Shown one piece after another: positions 24,680 to 31,841 of a DNA stretch of 31,950 bases (the first letter of the stretch is position 1; the number at the start of each line of letters is the position of its first letter). The notes below the pieces were generated by a model. The model did no database searches. It had not been told where the DNA came from and saw only the letters and a program-made list of their open reading frames with translations. The stretch lies in assembly GCA_946479015.1 (NCBI GenBank), contig CAMLEQ010000006.1, positions 1 to 31,950 on the forward strand, given 5' to 3'. The position numbers and the translations under genes were made by a program. Source of the stretch: an uncultured Gemmatimonadota bacterium (GTDB taxonomy: Bacteria; Gemmatimonadota; Gemmatimonadetes; Gemmatimonadales; Gemmatimonadaceae).

Positions 24680-26326
24680 GTGCACCAACGTCTTTCGCTC
24701 GCGCTCGTCGCCGCGATCGTCATCGGCTGCGCTTCCGGCGGTGCCACGGCCACCCACCCGGCCGGACGCGCCGCGGCGCCGGCGGCGCCGCTCGACATCG
24801 CGTACCACATCGCGATGCCGGACACCCTCGGTCACCTGTACGAGATCGGGATCGACATCGGCGGCGTGACCGGCGACTCGCTCGAGCTGCAGATGCCCGT
24901 GTGGTCCCCGGGGCGCTACGCCCGCATGGACTTCGCGCGCAACGTGCGCGACTTCACCGCGGCCGGGGAGGACGGACGTCCCGTGCGGGTGCAGCGCGCG
25001 TCGGGATCGCTCTGGCGGCTGTACCCGGGCGGCGCCTCGCGCGTGCGCGTGCGGTACGCCGTGTTCGCGGACAACCTGTCCGGCACGTTCAGCGTGCTGG
25101 ACACGGCGCACGCCAACTGGAACGGCGCCTCGCTCTTCATGTACGTGGTGGGGCACAAGCCCGACCCGGTGCGCCTGACGATCGAGCCGCCCGCGGGGTG
25201 GCACATCATCAACGGCGACGCCGTCACGCCCGACCAGCGCGCGTACCGCTTCGAGAACTACGACCGGCTGATCGACACGCCCACCGAGGTGGCGCGGTCG
25301 TTCTCCGTGGACAGCTTCCGCGTGGACGACCGGTTGTACCGCGTGCTCCTGCACCACAACGGCCCCGAGCACGGGCAGCACGAGCGGTTCCTCCAGGGCG
25401 TGGAGCGGATCGTGCGCTACGAGAACCGCGTGATCGCGCCGCCGCCGCTGTCGATGTACACGTTCATGTTCAACGTGGGCTACCCGGGCGCGGATGGGAT
25501 GGAGCACCTGTACTCCACGCAGATCGAGGTGCCGCACCCGTGGACGGACGACAGCGCGTCGGTGCTCCCGGCGCTCGAGGATGCGGCGCACGAGTACTTC
25601 CACGTGTGGAACGTGAAGCGGATCCGTCCCGCCGCCCTCGGCCCGTTCGACTACGCCACGGAGCAGTACCAGCCCAGCCTGTGGGTGGCCGAAGGGTGGA
25701 CGCAGTACTACGGAGAGATCGGGATGATGCGCGCCGGCGTGGTGGACAAGGCGGACTACTATCGGACGCTGGAGCGCGAGATCACGGCCAACCTCGAGAC
25801 GCCGGGGCGGAAGGAGGTGTCGGCGCGGATGGCGTCGTTCCTCGCGCCGTTCTGGGATGGCGCCTCCACGCCAATGAAGACCGACCCGCGCAACAGCTAC
25901 TTCACCTACTATTTCAAGGGGAGCGGGCTGGCGCTCCTGCTCGACCTCCAGATCCGCGCGCGCTCGAACAACGCGCGGTCGCTCGACGATGCCCTGCGGA
26001 ACCTGAAGCGCCTGAGCTGGGACGCGCCGAACGCGAGCTACTACCTGCAGGGGCGTGGCTACACCGAGGCGGACGTGGAGCGCGCGGTGAGCGAGGCGAT
26101 GGGAACGGACATGCACGCCTGGTTCGAGCGCTACGTCGGGGGCGTGGAGGACCCGCCGTTCGCCGAGACGCTGAAGCTGGCCGGGCTCGCGCTCACGCCG
26201 CACGAGGAGGAGGGGCGGCGCATGTGGGCGGTGGAGGAGATCCCCGACGCCACGCCGGCGCAGCGCCGCGTGCGCGACGGGTGGCTCACCGGCACCACCA
26301 CCGGCCAGACGGAGAGCAGACGATGA
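24680..26326 (+). CDS. M61-family metallopeptidase (glycyl aminopeptidase-like), lipoprotein, lacking a PDZ domain
   Basis: A 548-residue exported peptidase. The signal peptide ends in lipobox VIGC (Cys17). The N-terminal beta domain (about 40-200, including QMPVWSPGRYARMDFARNV) precedes the thermolysin-like catalytic domain, with zinc motif HEYFH (H304, E305, H308) and WNVKRIRP directly after it. The third ligand is E338 in WVAEGWTQYYG. It would cleave peptides in the periplasm; family members prefer N-terminal Gly or Ala. M61 proteins usually carry a C-terminal PDZ domain and reach about 600 residues; here the chain ends soon after the helical domain (LKLAGLALTPHEEEG...) with no PDZ pattern. 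The start is GTG 24680, with GGAGAG upstream. Its stop overlaps the next gene (ATGA). Confidence 0.9.
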   Translation: MHQRLSLALVAAIVIGCASGGATATHPAGRAAAPAAPLDIAYHIAMPDTLGHLYEIGIDIGGVTGDSLELQMPVWSPGRYARMDFARNVRDFTAAGEDGRPVRVQRASGSLWRLYPGGASRVRVRYAVFADNLSGTFSVLDTAHANWNGASLFMYVVGHKPDPVRLTIEPPAGWHIINGDAVTPDQRAYRFENYDRLIDTPTEVARSFSVDSFRVDDRLYRVLLHHNGPEHGQHERFLQGVERIVRYENRVIAPPPLSMYTFMFNVGYPGADGMEHLYSTQIEVPHPWTDDSASVLPALEDAAHEYFHVWNVKRIRPAALGPFDYATEQYQPSLWVAEGWTQYYGEIGMMRAGVVDKADYYRTLEREITANLETPGRKEVSARMASFLAPFWDGASTPMKTDPRNSYFTYYFKGSGLALLLDLQIRARSNNARSLDDALRNLKRLSWDAPNASYYLQGRGYTEADVERAVSEAMGTDMHAWFERYVGGVEDPPFAETLKLAGLALTPHEEEGRRMWAVEEIPDATPAQRRVRDGWLTGTTTGQTESRR

Positions 26327-26964
26327 AGCGCCCGCTGATCTTCTGGGATGTGGACACGCAGCACGACTTCATGCATCCCGACGGGAAGCTGTACGTGCCC
26401 GACGCGCAGGCGATCACGCCGCACCTGAAGCGGCTCACCGACTTCGCCCACGAGCGGCAGATCCACATCGTGGCGTCCGCCGATGACCACGAGCCGGGGC
26501 ACCGGGAGCTCTCGGCGGCGCCGGATTTCGAGGAGACGTTCCCCGAGCACTGCATGCGAGGGACGCGCGGCGCGGAGAAGATCGAGGAGACGCGCCTGTT
26601 CTCGCCGTACGTCATCGAGCCGGAGCCGGTGCCGCACGAGGAGCTCGCGCGGCGGCTGTGGGGGCACGGTGGGGATGTGCTCATCCGCAAGCACTGGTTC
26701 GACGTGTTCACGAACCCGAACACGGAGACGCTGCTGGAGGCATGGGATCCGACGGAGATCGTGGTGTACGGCGTGGCGCTGGACGTGTGCAACCGGTACG
26801 CGATCGAGGGATTCCTGGAGCGGGGGATCCCGCGGATCCACCTGGTGGTGGATGCGACGAAGGCGATCCACCCCGAGCGCGCCTCGGCGCTGCTCGAGCA
26901 GTGGAAGGGGGCGGAGGTGAATCTGGTGTCCACGGAGGACGTGGTCAGCGGCCGGTTGGTGTGA
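26323..26964 (+). CDS. Isochorismatase-superfamily cysteine hydrolase, nicotinamidase-like
   Basis: A 213-residue hydrolase with the cysteine-hydrolase triad: D11 in DVDTQHDF, K123 in IRKHWFDVF and C156 in GVALDVCN. Nicotinamidases deamidate nicotinamide to nicotinate; ureidoacrylate hydrolases and isochorismatases share the fold. The H-S/A-x-D-x-H style metal site of PncA may be represented by ASADDHEPGH (about 51-60), where D and H residues follow strand two, favouring a nicotinamidase-like reading. The ATG overlaps the peptidase stop (ATGA) and is preceded by GGAG. Nicotinate phosphoribosyltransferase, the next salvage enzyme, lies nearby on the other strand. The gene ends at a canonical terminator. 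The family is clear; the exact substrate is less sure. Confidence 0.83.
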   Translation: MKRPLIFWDVDTQHDFMHPDGKLYVPDAQAITPHLKRLTDFAHERQIHIVASADDHEPGHRELSAAPDFEETFPEHCMRGTRGAEKIEETRLFSPYVIEPEPVPHEELARRLWGHGGDVLIRKHWFDVFTNPNTETLLEAWDPTEIVVYGVALDVCNRYAIEGFLERGIPRIHLVVDATKAIHPERASALLEQWKGAEVNLVSTEDVVSGRLV

Positions 26965-26988
26965 CGGGGGACCGCGCCTGGCGCGGCG

Positions 26989-27025
26989 AAGGACGACAGC
27001 GGCCTCGGCCGTTGTCGTCCTTTTT
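26989..27025 (+). terminator. Rho-independent terminator of the 23754-26964 operon
   Basis: Bases 26989-27004 pair with 27007-27022 (16 bp with one G-T wobble; effective 4-base loop CTCG), followed by TTTTTGTTTG. It begins 25 bases after the nicotinamidase-like stop. It is the best intrinsic terminator in the window and separates the operon from the signalling locus. Confidence 0.92.
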
Positions 27026-27189
27026 GTTTGTGCGCAATCCCAAGTGGACGGAGCGAACGGGATGTGTTATTAGTGTTTCCTAAGAATTACGGCGATGTGA
27101 CGTTCCGACCGATATCTGGCCCTGCTCCAGTCACGGTAAGCGTCGCATCGCGCCCGTAGGGTCTGGGCATTCAGCGGTGGGCGGTACCC

Positions 27190-27873
27190 ATGAAGCTCCT
27201 CGTGATCGACGACGATCGGATGGTTGCCGAGCTCATCCGGCGTGGCCTCCGTGAGGAAGGCTACGCGATCGATGTCGCCAACGATGGCACCGCCGGCAGC
27301 ATGCTGGCCTTCGTGAACGCCTACGACGGGATCATCCTCGATGTGATGCTCCCCGACCGCACCGGGCTCGAGATCGTCCAGGAGCTCCGGCTCGAGGGAC
27401 AGAAGACCCCTGTCCTTCTCCTCACCGGCAAGTCGGCGAAGGAAGACGTGATCCGCGGGCTCGACCTCGGCGCGGACGACTACCTGGTGAAGCCGTTCGA
27501 CATCGATGTGCTGAAGGCCCGCGTGCGCGCGCTCGTGCGCCGCGGGGGCGCGCACCGCACGGAGCGGATCGCGTTCGGCGGCATCGTCGTCGACCGGCTC
27601 CTGCACACCGCCACCGTGCAAGGGCGCAAGCTCCAGCTCACGCCGAAGGAGCACAGCCTGCTCGAGTACCTCCTGCTGCACGCCGAGCAGGTGGTGTCGC
27701 GTACGGAGCTGCTCGAGAAGGTGTGGGACCTCCACTTCGATCCGGGCTCGAACGTCATCGACGTGCACGTGGCGCGGCTGCGGAACAAGCTGCGCTGGAA
27801 GGGCGCCGCGCCGGAGCTGGCGACCGTGCGCGGCGTCGGCTACCGGCTCACGCTCGAAGCGGATGCGGACTGA
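27190..27873 (+). CDS. OmpR/PhoB-family response regulator
   Basis: A 227-residue DNA-binding response regulator. The receiver domain (1-118) has the acidic pocket D7-D9, phospho-acceptor D51, T79 and K101. The C-terminal winged helix (about 130-225) has LTPKEHSLLEYLLLHAEQVVSR, VIDVHVARLRNKL (recognition helix) and TVRGVGYRL. The segment ELLEKVWDLHFDPGSNVIDVHV resembles the QseB/CusR branch rather than E. coli PhoB itself. Family members bind direct repeats about 11 bp apart, and two such sites occur downstream (27916 and 30708). The 226-base gap before it has an AT-richer patch (27061-27095) likely to hold the promoter. No strong ribosome-binding site is seen. The histidine kinase at 28026 is the probable partner. 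Confidence 0.93.
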   Translation: MKLLVIDDDRMVAELIRRGLREEGYAIDVANDGTAGSMLAFVNAYDGIILDVMLPDRTGLEIVQELRLEGQKTPVLLLTGKSAKEDVIRGLDLGADDYLVKPFDIDVLKARVRALVRRGGAHRTERIAFGGIVVDRLLHTATVQGRKLQLTPKEHSLLEYLLLHAEQVVSRTELLEKVWDLHFDPGSNVIDVHVARLRNKLRWKGAAPELATVRGVGYRLTLEADAD

Positions 27874-27915
27874 CCGGCCGCGGCAGGGGAGGCCGCGTCG
27901 ACCCGCATGAAGCCA

Positions 27916-27944
27916 TCGTCATCTCCTCTTCACGAATCCGTCAT
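27916..27944 (+). promoter_or_regulatory. Triple 11-bp-spaced half-sites (Pho-like box) before the histidine kinase
   Basis: Three 7-mers stand at exact 11-bp spacing: TCGTCAT (27916-27922), TCTTCAC (27927-27933) and CCGTCAT (27938-27944), with 4-base spacers. This is the geometry of PhoB/PhoP operators and of OmpR-family sites generally. The same arrangement recurs at 30708. It lies in the 152-base gap between the regulator and kinase genes, so the kinase probably has its own controlled promoter. No convincing -10 box follows. Confidence 0.55.
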
Positions 27945-28025
27945 GCGTGCGACCACAGAGTGTCGTCGGGCCGCCACGCGGCGCTCGGGTGCGCCGGGGC
28001 GCACGGGTCGGCGAACGCGGGATGA

Positions 28026-29504
28026 ATGCTGATGCTGTCATCCACGACCAAGGTGCGCCTGGTGTTCTGGTCGGCGCTCATGATCCTGACCCTCGTCAGC
28101 TTCGTGGCGTTCCAGAGCATCGTGGATCTCGCGGACAGCTCGCACCGCCTCGAGCGGACGCACCGCGTGCTGGAGCAGCTCGACAGCCTCGACGGCCTCC
28201 TGCGCGACGCGGATGCCGCGCGGCGCGGCTATCTCAGTGTGGGCGACGACGCGGACCTCGCCGCCTACCAGGAGCAGATGCCGCACGTGACCGAAGTGCT
28301 GGCCACGCTCCGGACCATGCTGGCATCCGACGTGGGGCAGCAGCGGCGGATCGACTCGGTGACCCCGATGATGGACAGCGCGATCACCGTCATGCGGCAG
28401 GCGATGGCGCTGGGAGCGTCGGAAGGGGGCGCCAGGGGCGCGGTGCTCGCGGCGCTCGATCGCGGCACGGCGCCATCGCGCGCGGTGCGGAGCGTGGTCG
28501 GCTCCATGAAGGCCACGGAGCTCAAACGCCTGCAGACGCGCTGGGTGAGCCAGCGGATCAGCGCCCGCCAGACGGCCCTGATGATCGTGTTCGGCTTCCT
28601 GCTCGCCTCCGGCATCCTCCTCGTGGTCACCATGCGGCTGGAGCACAACCTGGCCGAGCGCCTGCAGGCGGAGCGACACGCGCTGGAGGCGAAGCAGGTG
28701 GCGGAGTCCGCGAGCCGCGCGAAGAGCGAGTTCCTGGCGCGGATGAGTCACGAGCTGCGCACGCCGCTCAACTCGGTGATCGGGTTCTCCGGCGTGCTCA
28801 TACGCAATCGCGCGGGGCACCTGCAGGAGCAGGAGATCACGTACCTCGAGCGCATCCGCGACAACGGGATGCACCTGCTCAGCCTCATCGACGAGATCCT
28901 CGATCTCACGAAGATCGAGGCCGGCAAGCAGCGGCTGATGCTCGCCAGCGTGGACATCGGCCAGCTCCTGATGGAAACGGTGGCGCAGCTCGAGGGGCGG
29001 CTGATCGGCAAGGACGTGTTCATCCGCATCGACGCGCCGGCGCAGATGGCGCCGATCGAGAGCGACCGCGGCAAGCTGAAGCAGGTGCTCATCAACCTGC
29101 TCGCGAACGCGATCAAGTGGACCGACGCCGGGAGCATCACGCTGCGCGTGCACGTGGACGGCGGCGTGATGCGTCCCGTGCGCATCGACGTGATCGACAC
29201 CGGCATCGGCATCGCGGAGGAGCATCAGGAGGCGATCTTCGAGGCATTCGAGCAGGTGGGTGACTGGCCCGCGCGCCAGCATGGCGGCACGGGGTTGGGG
29301 CTCACGATCTCACGGTCGCTCTGCCAGTTGATGGGCTACGATCTGACGGTGGCGAGCAAGGCCGGGGCGGGCTCCACCTTCAGCATCATCATGGACGTCC
29401 CCGTGACGCGTCCGCGAGCGGGCGAGGCGCCGGCCGCCGCGCCGGCGGGCGGAGACGGATACGCCGCGGATACGCGGCACCCCGCGGCACTGCGCCCCAC
29501 GTGA
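28026..29504 (+). CDS. Membrane sensor histidine kinase with CHASE3-like sensor
   Basis: A 492-residue sensor kinase. It has a membrane helix at about 10-32, then an extracytoplasmic helical domain (about 33-183) with the CHASE3-like segment LLRDADAARRGYLSVGDDADL. A second helix at about 184-205 leads through a coiled-coil linker (210-235) to HisKA with SHELRTPL (phospho-acceptor H242) and an HATPase domain: N-box NLLANAIKWTD, G1 DTGIGI and G2 GGTGLGL. A proline/alanine-rich tail follows. There is no receiver or HPt domain in the chain, although separate HPt and receiver genes lie downstream. The likely target is the OmpR-type regulator at 27190. ATG 28026 is used; ATG 28032 is also possible. 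The cupredoxin gene starts 39 bases after its stop. Confidence 0.93.
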   Translation: MLMLSSTTKVRLVFWSALMILTLVSFVAFQSIVDLADSSHRLERTHRVLEQLDSLDGLLRDADAARRGYLSVGDDADLAAYQEQMPHVTEVLATLRTMLASDVGQQRRIDSVTPMMDSAITVMRQAMALGASEGGARGAVLAALDRGTAPSRAVRSVVGSMKATELKRLQTRWVSQRISARQTALMIVFGFLLASGILLVVTMRLEHNLAERLQAERHALEAKQVAESASRAKSEFLARMSHELRTPLNSVIGFSGVLIRNRAGHLQEQEITYLERIRDNGMHLLSLIDEILDLTKIEAGKQRLMLASVDIGQLLMETVAQLEGRLIGKDVFIRIDAPAQMAPIESDRGKLKQVLINLLANAIKWTDAGSITLRVHVDGGVMRPVRIDVIDTGIGIAEEHQEAIFEAFEQVGDWPARQHGGTGLGLTISRSLCQLMGYDLTVASKAGAGSTFSIIMDVPVTRPRAGEAPAAAPAGGDGYAADTRHPAALRPT

Positions 29505-29543
29505 GGGCGGGCCCGCGGCAACGCACTGGTCAGGAGGTGTGTC

Positions 29544-29942
29544 ATGGTGGGCATCGTTCGATCGGCACGTCCCGCCGCCGTGCTCTCGGTGCTGGCGCTC
29601 GCGGGGTTCGGGGCGCCGGGGCGTGCCGCGCCGCCGGCACCCGCGGTCACCGCCACCGTCGTGATGACCGAATGGAGCGTCGTCATCGCGCCGCGGACGA
29701 TTCCCGCGGGGAAGGCGACCATCCTCGTGCGGAACGTGGGGCGGCAGACGCACGCCGTGGAGATCGAGAACGACGCGGCGAGCACGGAGATCGAGGGAGA
29801 CGAGCTCGCGCCCGGGCAGTCGGAGACGCTCGTGGTGCACCTCACGCCGGGTCAGTGGGTCGTGGACTGCTCCATGGTGAGCCCGAGCGCCAGGGGGAGC
29901 CACGCGCTTCGGGGGATGAGCACCACGCTCGTGGTGAAGTGA
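29544..29942 (+). CDS. Small periplasmic cupredoxin (type-1 copper protein)
   Basis: A 132-residue exported protein. A signal peptide (about 1-28, cleavage near GRAAPP) is followed by one beta-sandwich domain of about 100 residues: VTATVVMTEWSVVIAP, then ATILVRNVGRQTHAVEIEN and GQWVVDCSMV. A complete type-1 copper ligand set is visible: H70, C109, H120 and M125, with the H-x4-M spacing of blue copper proteins. It resembles small cupredoxins that carry electrons or sense copper. AGGAGGT lies six bases before the ATG, a very strong ribosome-binding site suggesting higher expression than its neighbours. Its stop overlaps the HPt gene (GTGA). Position between a sensor kinase and phosphorelay genes suggests, but does not prove, a sensory role. 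Confidence 0.85.
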   Translation: MVGIVRSARPAAVLSVLALAGFGAPGRAAPPAPAVTATVVMTEWSVVIAPRTIPAGKATILVRNVGRQTHAVEIENDAASTEIEGDELAPGQSETLVVHLTPGQWVVDCSMVSPSARGSHALRGMSTTLVVK

Positions 29943-30298
29943 GCGCATCATCGCCGGTGGACCCGGAAGCCCTCCAGCGTCTGCGGCGGCTGGGCGGCGA
30001 TGACCTGGTGCGGCGCATGATCGAGGTGTTCCTCGAGGATGCGCCGAAGCGACTCGTGGCCGCGCGCCGGGCGGTGGAGATGGACGACCTGGATGGCGCG
30101 CGGCGGGCATCGCACTCGCTGAAGTCCGCCGCCGGGATCCTGGGCGCGCGCGAGCTGCAGACCGCGGCCGAGCGGATGGAGGCGTGGGCGGATGCGTCGG
30201 ACGTGGAGCAGGTACGCGGGATGATGCACGAGCTCGAGACGATGTTCACGGTCGCGAGAGCCGAGCTGGAAGCGCAGCAACGGAGGGTCGCCGAATGA
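29939..30298 (+). CDS. Histidine phosphotransfer (HPt) domain protein
   Basis: A 119-residue all-helical single-domain HPt protein, an intermediate that passes phosphate between receiver domains. The phospho-acceptor motif is SHSLKSAAGILGA with H59, in the expected helix. IEVFLEDAPKRLVAARRAVEMDD (adjoining parts) before it and LQTAAERMEAWA after it are the usual flanking helices. The start is GTG 29939, sharing GTGA with the cupredoxin stop. The earlier part of the frame is antisense-like and not coding. It overlaps the next gene by ATGA. No hybrid kinase, the usual phosphate donor for HPt, is found in the window. Confidence 0.9.
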   Translation: MSASSPVDPEALQRLRRLGGDDLVRRMIEVFLEDAPKRLVAARRAVEMDDLDGARRASHSLKSAAGILGARELQTAAERMEAWADASDVEQVRGMMHELETMFTVARAELEAQQRRVAE

Positions 30299-30702
30299 AA
30301 CGGATCGCCATCATCGAGGACAATCCCGATAACCGACTGCTCGTCCGCGCCATCGTCGGGGATGCGTACGAGCTGGATGAGTACGAGCTGGGATCGGATG
30401 CCCTGGCGCACGTGGGAGATGATGGCGTGGACCTGCTGCTCGTCGACATCTCGCTGCCGGAGATGGATGGGATGGAGGTGGTCCGGCGCGTCCGGGCGGA
30501 CGCCGCGCTGCGTCACCTCCCCACGATCGCGCTCACGGCGCACGCCATGGCCGGGGACCGCGAGCGCTTGCTCGCGGCGGGCTTCGACGACTACGTGGCG
30601 AAGCCGATCGTGGACGAGGGCGTGCTGCTCTCGACGCTCGAGCGCTGGCTGAGCACTCCAGCGCGCCGCCGTCCTGCCGCCGGCGCGCCGCCGGCATCGT
30701 GA
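30295..30702 (+). CDS. Stand-alone receiver (CheY-like) response regulator
   Basis: A 135-residue single receiver domain: acidic pair E8-D9, phospho-acceptor D51, T81 and K103 (YVAKPI). The segment IALTAHAMAGDRERLLAAGFDDY is typical of receivers found in hybrid kinases and of DivK/PleD-like proteins. There is no output domain; a short Ala/Pro/Arg tail follows. The ATG overlaps the HPt stop (ATGA), so both are made together. Together they provide the missing REC and HPt pieces of a multi-step relay as separate proteins. Partner kinases are inferred, not shown. Confidence 0.9.
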   Translation: MKRIAIIEDNPDNRLLVRAIVGDAYELDEYELGSDALAHVGDDGVDLLLVDISLPEMDGMEVVRRVRADAALRHLPTIALTAHAMAGDRERLLAAGFDDYVAKPIVDEGVLLSTLERWLSTPARRRPAAGAPPAS

Positions 30703-30707
30703 AGGGA

Positions 30708-30752
30708 CCGTAATAGGAGCTTCACCGGGCGTTCATGCGCACGTCCTAGCTT
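30708..30752 (+). promoter_or_regulatory. Triple Pho-like half-sites with a -10 box, before the metallophosphoesterase
   Basis: Three 7-mers at exact 11-bp spacing are CCGTAAT (30708-30714), GCTTCAC (30719-30725) and CGTTCAT (30730-30736). TAGCTT (30747-30752) follows ten bases after the last, where a -10 element stands in Pho-type promoters. The unit resembles the PHO-box of PhoP/PhoB regulators, and matches the site at 27916 in half-site sequence, spacing and the GCG after the last repeat. The start codon of the phosphoesterase lies about 95 bases downstream. Confidence 0.6.
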
Positions 30753-30851
30753 CTGGGCCGGCGTCGAGCTCCGCGCGCTCCCACTCCGGCCGCCGCGGGT
30801 GGAGTGTGAGCCGCGGGGCCGGCGCCGCCACGCCGCACTCGCGGAGGTCTC

Positions 30852-31841
30852 ATGCGCATTCTCGGCCACACCGTGCCGCGCTGGATCGTGCTCGCGGCCG
30901 TCCCGCTGCTCGCCGTGATCGTCGTCGGTCTCATCGTCTCGTGCTCGGGAGACCGCCCCGCTGGACCTCGGAGCGTGCGCGCCGGCGTGGTCGCGGACTC
31001 CACCGCACCGCCGCCCCCGGCGCCCGTGGTGTTCGTGGGCGCCGGCGACATCGCCGGATGCACGTCCAAGGGCGGGATCAAGGCCGGCACCATCGGGACC
31101 GCGGCGCTGCTCGATTCCATTCCCGGTACCGTGTTCACGATCGGCGACAACGCGTACGAGCTCGGCGCGGCGGCCGATTTCGCGAACTGCTACGCCCCGA
31201 GCTGGGGGCGCCAGAAGGCGCGCACGTACCCGTCGATCGGGAATCACGAGTACGACCTCGGCACGCCGCAGGCGTACTTCGACTATTTCGGTCCGATCGC
31301 CGGCGATCCGAGCAAGGGCTACTACAGCTTCGACCTCGGGGCGTGGCACATCATCATGCTCAACAGCAATCAGGACTACGTCCCCACCAAGGCGGGAACG
31401 CCGCAGGAGCTCTGGCTGAAGGCGGACCTCGCCGCGAGCACGAAGCGCTGCACGATCGCCATCTGGCACCACCCGCGATTCTACTCCAACGACGCGCCGT
31501 CGCTACCCGGCGTGCGCGGCTACGTGAAGGCGTTCTGGGACGACCTGTACGCCGCCAACGCGGAGATCGTGCTGGTCGCGCACCAGCACTGGTACGAGCG
31601 CTACGCGCCGATGACGCCGGACGGCGTGGTGGACACGGTGCGCGGCATCCGCCAGTTCATCGTGGGGACGGGGGGGAAGAGCATCAGCGCGCCGACCTCG
31701 ATCTACCCCACGAGCGAGGTCCAGAACGGCGACACCTATGGCGTGATCAAGCTCACGCTCGATACGGCCTCGTACACCTGGCAGTTCATCCCGATCAAGG
31801 GGCAGACGTTCACCGATTCCGGGAGCGGGCGCTGTCACTGA
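30852..31841 (+). CDS. Secreted metallophosphoesterase (purple-acid-phosphatase-like), lipoprotein
   Basis: A 329-residue exported phosphoesterase. A hydrophobic signal ends in lipobox IVSC (Cys31), followed by a Pro/Ala-rich spacer. The calcineurin-like metal-binding blocks occur in order: GAGDI (D66), IGDNAYE (D99, N100), GNHEY (N131-H132), WHHPRF and AHQHWYERY. GGKSISAP and a C-terminal beta segment follow. It would hydrolyse phosphate esters outside the cytoplasm with a two-metal centre; the order and HQHWYER end block are like purple-acid-phosphatase relatives. GGAGGT lies five bases before the ATG. A Pho-like operator lies upstream, which fits phosphate-starvation control. The substrate (mono- or diester) is not determinable. 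Confidence 0.9.
   Translation: MRILGHTVPRWIVLAAVPLLAVIVVGLIVSCSGDRPAGPRSVRAGVVADSTAPPPPAPVVFVGAGDIAGCTSKGGIKAGTIGTAALLDSIPGTVFTIGDNAYELGAAADFANCYAPSWGRQKARTYPSIGNHEYDLGTPQAYFDYFGPIAGDPSKGYYSFDLGAWHIIMLNSNQDYVPTKAGTPQELWLKADLAASTKRCTIAIWHHPRFYSNDAPSLPGVRGYVKAFWDDLYAANAEIVLVAHQHWYERYAPMTPDGVVDTVRGIRQFIVGTGGKSISAPTSIYPTSEVQNGDTYGVIKLTLDTASYTWQFIPIKGQTFTDSGSGRCH

Noticed and set aside
27031..27189. Attachment site or small RNA in the AT-richer gap before the response regulator
   Set aside because: No integrase, direct repeat or stable hairpin with T-tract was found. A promoter is the simpler explanation, but no clear boxes could be placed.
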